DNA of 6,517 bases from an uncultured Desulfobacca sp. Its GTDB lineage: Bacteria > Desulfobacterota > Desulfobaccia > Desulfobaccales > Desulfobaccaceae. Under the pieces are notes generated by a model. That model saw only the letters and a program-made list of their open reading frames with translations. It had not been told where the DNA came from and searched no databases. Positions 4,233 through 6,517 of this stretch are shown here, in pieces. The translations under genes and the position numbers were made by a program. How positions within the stretch are numbered: position 1 is the stretch's first letter; every line of letters begins with the position of its first letter. The stretch covers positions 1 through 6,517 of the forward strand of contig CALGOE010000033.1 of the NCBI GenBank assembly GCA_937958145.1, read 5' to 3'.

Positions 4233-6215
4233 TTATCGAGGTTGTGGCTTCAGAAACACCACCGCCAACGGCGGCAGGGTAAGATTCAGGGAAAAGGGGC
4301 GCCCATGGTGCGGCACGGCCTCGGCCTCCAGCCCCCCGGCGTTGCCCAGGCCGCTGCCCCAGTATTCCTTGGCGTCACTGTTCAGCAGCTCCTGCCAGAA
4401 GCCAGCCTCGGGCACCCCGACCCGATACTGCAGCCGGGGCACCGGCGTGAAGTTGCAGGCCACCAACACCATCTCCTCCGGGCGCCGACCCCGTCGCAAA
4501 AAGGTCAGAACGCTGGCGTCCACATCATTGCAGTCAATCCACTCAAAGCCCGTCCAGGTAAAATCCACCTCATACAAGGCCGGCTGCTGCCGGTAGACCC
4601 GGTTCAGGTCGGCCAGCCACAAATGCACCCCGGCGTGCTGGGGATATTCCAACAGATGCCAATCCAGGCTGACCTCATGATACCATTCGTTCCACTGCCC
4701 GAACTCATCCCCCATAAATAACAGTTTTTTCCCGGGTTGGCCGAACATGTAGCCGAACAACAGGCGCAGGTTGGCAAATTTCTGCCAAAGATCCCCGGGC
4801 ATGGCGCTGATCAGAGAGCCTTTGCCATGGACGACTTCATCGTGGGACAAAGGCAGGACAAAGTTCTCATGAAAGGCATAGAGCAGCCGAAACGTGATGG
4901 TATTGTGATGATAGCGCCGGTGGATGGGATCGTAGGCCATGTACTTGAGGGTGTCGTGCATCCAGCCCATGTCCCATTTGAGGCCGAATCCCAGGCCGCC
5001 CAGGTAGGTGGGCCGGGAGACCATGGGCCAATCGGTGGACTCTTCGGCGATGGTCTGGACGTCGGGATAATGACGGTAGACCTCTTCATTGAACTTGCGC
5101 AAAAACCAGATGGCCTCCAGGTTCTCTTTGCCGCCATAGATATTGGGAATCCACTCCCCTTCCTGCCGCGAATAGTCCAGATAGAGCATGGAGGCCACAG
5201 CATCCACCCGCAGACCGTCGGCATGGAATTTATCCAGCCAGTAGAGGGCGCTGCTCAGGAGGAAACTGCGCACCTCATTGCGGCCGTAATTAAAAATATA
5301 GCTGTTCCAATCGGGGTGGAAGCCCTTGCGCATGTCGGCGTGCTCATAGAGGTGGGTGCCGTCGAAGAAGGCCAACCCGTGCTCATCAGCCGGGAAATGG
5401 GAGGGCACCCAATCCAGGATCACGCCGATGTCGTGCTGATGCAACTGATCCACCAGATACATGAAGTCCTCGGGTGGGCCGTAGCGACTGGTGGGAGCAA
5501 AATAGCCGGTGGTCTGATACCCCCAGGAACCATAAAAGGGGTGCTCCATGACGGGCAGAAACTCAACATGGGTAAAGCCCATCTCCTTGACATAGGCAGC
5601 CAGCAACGGCGCCATTTCCCGGTAACTCAGGTGTCGGTTGCCCTCTTCCGGCACCCGCCGCCAGGAACCGAGATGGACTTCGTAGATGGACAGGGGGGCG
5701 GTGAGGGCGTTGCGTTCCCGCCGTTGGGCCAGCCACTCCTGATCCCCCCAGGCATAGTCCAGATCCCAGACAATTGAGGCCATGCGGGGCGGGCCTTCAA
5801 AAAAGGCGGCAAAAGGATCAGCCTTGTCCACGCGATAGCCGTTGTAGCGCGAGAAGATATGGTATTTGTATTTTGCCCCCCGGCTCACGCCGGGGATAAA
5901 GCCCTCCCAGATGCCGGACTGCCCCCGGGAGCCGAGATAATGGGTCTCTTTTTGCCAGTTATTAAAATCCCCCATGACGGACACCCGTTCCGCATCGGGA
6001 GCCCAGACCGCAAAGTAGACCCCGGCCACCCCCTCGTGTTCCAGACAATGACTGCCCAACTTTTCGTAGAGGCGGAAATGGTTGCCTTCATTAAACAAGA
6101 AAAGATCGTCGTCCGTCAGCAGGGAAACCTGGTAGAGGACCGGGCCGAGACCCTTTTGGACTGCGGCCGCTTCCGTGGTCGTCTGCACTGGTGGAGAAGT
6201 TGTCTTTTTTGCCAT
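4233..6215 (-). CDS. glgB: 1,4-alpha-glucan branching enzyme GlgB
   Basis: A 660-residue cytoplasmic GH13 enzyme that cuts alpha-1,4 chains and re-attaches them as alpha-1,6 branches in glycogen. After a non-conserved leader (1-50) comes one CBM48 domain (about 60-145, VYFAVWAPDAERVSVMGDFNNW split at 67-87). The catalytic barrel follows (about 175-540), then a C-terminal beta domain. GH13 motifs are all present: DWVPSHFP (268-275), GLRVDAVAS with nucleophile D338, AEESTDW with acid/base E391, and LSHDEVVHGKGS with D459. It is shorter than the 728-residue E. coli enzyme, which has an extra N-terminal module, and matches the common single-CBM48 type. The start is supported by AGAGGAC (6227-6221), with five bases before ATG. 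It is first in a unit with the small membrane protein. No glycogen synthase or glgC gene is in the window. The 212-base leader region contains possible attenuator structure. Confidence 0.98.
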   Translation of the reverse strand: MAKKTTSPPVQTTTEAAAVQKGLGPVLYQVSLLTDDDLFLFNEGNHFRLYEKLGSHCLEHEGVAGVYFAVWAPDAERVSVMGDFNNWQKETHYLGSRGQSGIWEGFIPGVSRGAKYKYHIFSRYNGYRVDKADPFAAFFEGPPRMASIVWDLDYAWGDQEWLAQRRERNALTAPLSIYEVHLGSWRRVPEEGNRHLSYREMAPLLAAYVKEMGFTHVEFLPVMEHPFYGSWGYQTTGYFAPTSRYGPPEDFMYLVDQLHQHDIGVILDWVPSHFPADEHGLAFFDGTHLYEHADMRKGFHPDWNSYIFNYGRNEVRSFLLSSALYWLDKFHADGLRVDAVASMLYLDYSRQEGEWIPNIYGGKENLEAIWFLRKFNEEVYRHYPDVQTIAEESTDWPMVSRPTYLGGLGFGLKWDMGWMHDTLKYMAYDPIHRRYHHNTITFRLLYAFHENFVLPLSHDEVVHGKGSLISAMPGDLWQKFANLRLLFGYMFGQPGKKLLFMGDEFGQWNEWYHEVSLDWHLLEYPQHAGVHLWLADLNRVYRQQPALYEVDFTWTGFEWIDCNDVDASVLTFLRRGRRPEEMVLVACNFTPVPRLQYRVGVPEAGFWQELLNSDAKEYWGSGLGNAGGLEAEAVPHHGRPFSLNLTLPPLAVVFLKPQPR

Positions 6216-6265
6216 GGCTTGTCCTCTGTGTGGCCTTTGCCGGCCTAACTGCCTAGCGGGTGGTG

Positions 6266-6326
6266 AAAAAGTCTCTCCAAAGGAGGGGACCAGAGGGCAG
6301 GTCTCCCGGCCTCAGAGACCTGGTCC
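6266..6326 (-). promoter_or_regulatory. Structured glgB leader with competing hairpins before a T5 run (possible attenuator)
   Basis: In minus-strand RNA, CAGGTCTC (6322-6315) pairs with GAGACCTG (6305-6298), eight pairs with a nine-base loop. GGACC (6326-6322) can close an outer stem with GGTCC (6291-6287). The same GTCTCT word can instead pair with AGAGAC (6276-6271), which is directly followed by TTTTT (6270-6266), a terminator-like arrangement. A smaller stem CTCC-TTT-GGAG also lies just before the T run. The two long pairings exclude each other, as in an attenuator. The segment ends 50 bases before the glgB ATG. Only the complementarity is seen; the regulation is inference. Confidence 0.4.
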
Positions 6327-6350
6327 GACCATCAGCCCATTGAACCTGAA

Positions 6351-6386
6351 ACCCCATTGCCCTCACCTTGGCGAGAACAATGGGGT
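6351..6386 (-). terminator. Stable stem-loop behind the DksA/TraR-type gene
   Basis: ACCCCATTG and CAATGGGGT (6351-6359, 6378-6386) are perfect arms. In minus-strand RNA two inner U-G wobbles and CUC/GAG extend the stem to 14 pairs, whereas on the plus strand those positions are mismatched, so the minus-strand reading is the functional one. It starts 41 bases after the stop of the zinc-finger gene. Only UUU follows directly, so termination may be partial and glgB may receive readthrough. Confidence 0.55.
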
Positions 6387-6427
6387 AGAGGAATGTGGGG
6401 TTAGCATGAGCCCCTTGGCTGCTTCGG

Positions 6428-6517
6428 TTACCGGGAACTGGCTTTGGCGATCTTTTCTTTCTGCGATTGGCAGTCACGGCACAAGGCCGTTTCCGGCATG
6501 ATTTCCAGCCGCCGCGG
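6428..6517 (-). CDS. DksA/TraR-family zinc-finger protein, C-terminal fragment cut by the window edge
   Basis: The last 29 codons and TAA stop are visible on the minus strand. The translation contains RRLEIMPETALCRDCQ, then a lysine-rich tail QKEKIAKASSR. This matches the C-terminal half of the DksA/TraR zinc finger, where RLEALPEATLC-x-x-C supplies the second cysteine pair of the zinc site (residues 13 and 16 of the fragment). The first cysteine pair and the coiled coil would lie beyond 6517. Family members bind RNA polymerase through its secondary channel and alter initiation, in DksA's case together with ppGpp. Whether this is DksA itself or a shorter TraR-like relative cannot be told. It is upstream of glgB on the same strand, 212 bases away. 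Confidence 0.85.
   Translation of the reverse strand, partial: PRRLEIMPETALCRDCQSQKEKIAKASSR

Noticed and set aside
4737..5777. 346-codon open frame on the plus strand inside glgB
   Set aside because: It lies fully antisense to the conserved catalytic domain of GlgB, shows no recognisable motif, and is explained by GC-rich codon bias.
6253..6477. 74-codon minus-strand frame between the zinc-finger gene and glgB
   Set aside because: It overlaps the zinc-finger C-terminus in a different frame and runs through the stem-loops of the leader; no motif.

Overview
The window is GC-rich, gene-dense bacterial chromosome with short intergenic gaps. The protein set suggests a Gram-negative anaerobe, perhaps from Desulfobacterota (former Deltaproteobacteria). 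It includes a thiouracil-desulfurase-like DUF523-DUF1722 fusion, a short MetE-core protein, a carboxymuconolactone-decarboxylase-like protein, glycogen branching enzyme and a DksA/TraR-type zinc-finger tail. The taxonomic guess rests on the feel of these proteins, not on a marker gene. I see no insertion sequence, integrase, CRISPR array or phage gene.

Layout from left to right: (1) Plus strand 21-968, a DUF523 (TudS-like) plus DUF1722 (YbgA-like) protein, then after a pyrimidine-rich gap a 209-residue NAD(P)-binding Rossmann protein (1104-1733). (2) A 250-base convergent gap, 1734-1983, with two strong inverted repeats. (3) Minus strand 3033-1984, a single-domain methionine-synthase-like zinc protein without the MetE N-terminal half. 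(4) A divergent intergenic region, then plus-strand 3256-3588, a 110-residue CMD-fold protein without the redox cysteines. (5) Two minus-strand serine tRNAs, UGA then GCU in transcription order, both with encoded CCA. They sit behind a near-consensus sigma70 promoter that carries a palindrome in its spacer. (6) Minus strand 6215-3987: glgB, followed with no gap by a small two-helix membrane protein (stop TAA directly abutting ATG). (7) At the right edge, the last 29 codons of a DksA/TraR zinc-finger protein (minus strand, cut by the window end), a stable stem-loop, and a glgB leader with mutually exclusive pairings ahead of a T5 run.

The genes do not form one pathway. glgB and the small membrane protein are probably one transcription unit, and the two tRNAs are another. 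The rest look like independent housekeeping or accessory units. I found no clear multi-gene novel system. The points most worth checking are the possible attenuator before glgB, the missing third cluster cysteine in the DUF523 domain, the folate-domain-less MetE-like protein, and the operator-like palindrome in the tRNA promoter.
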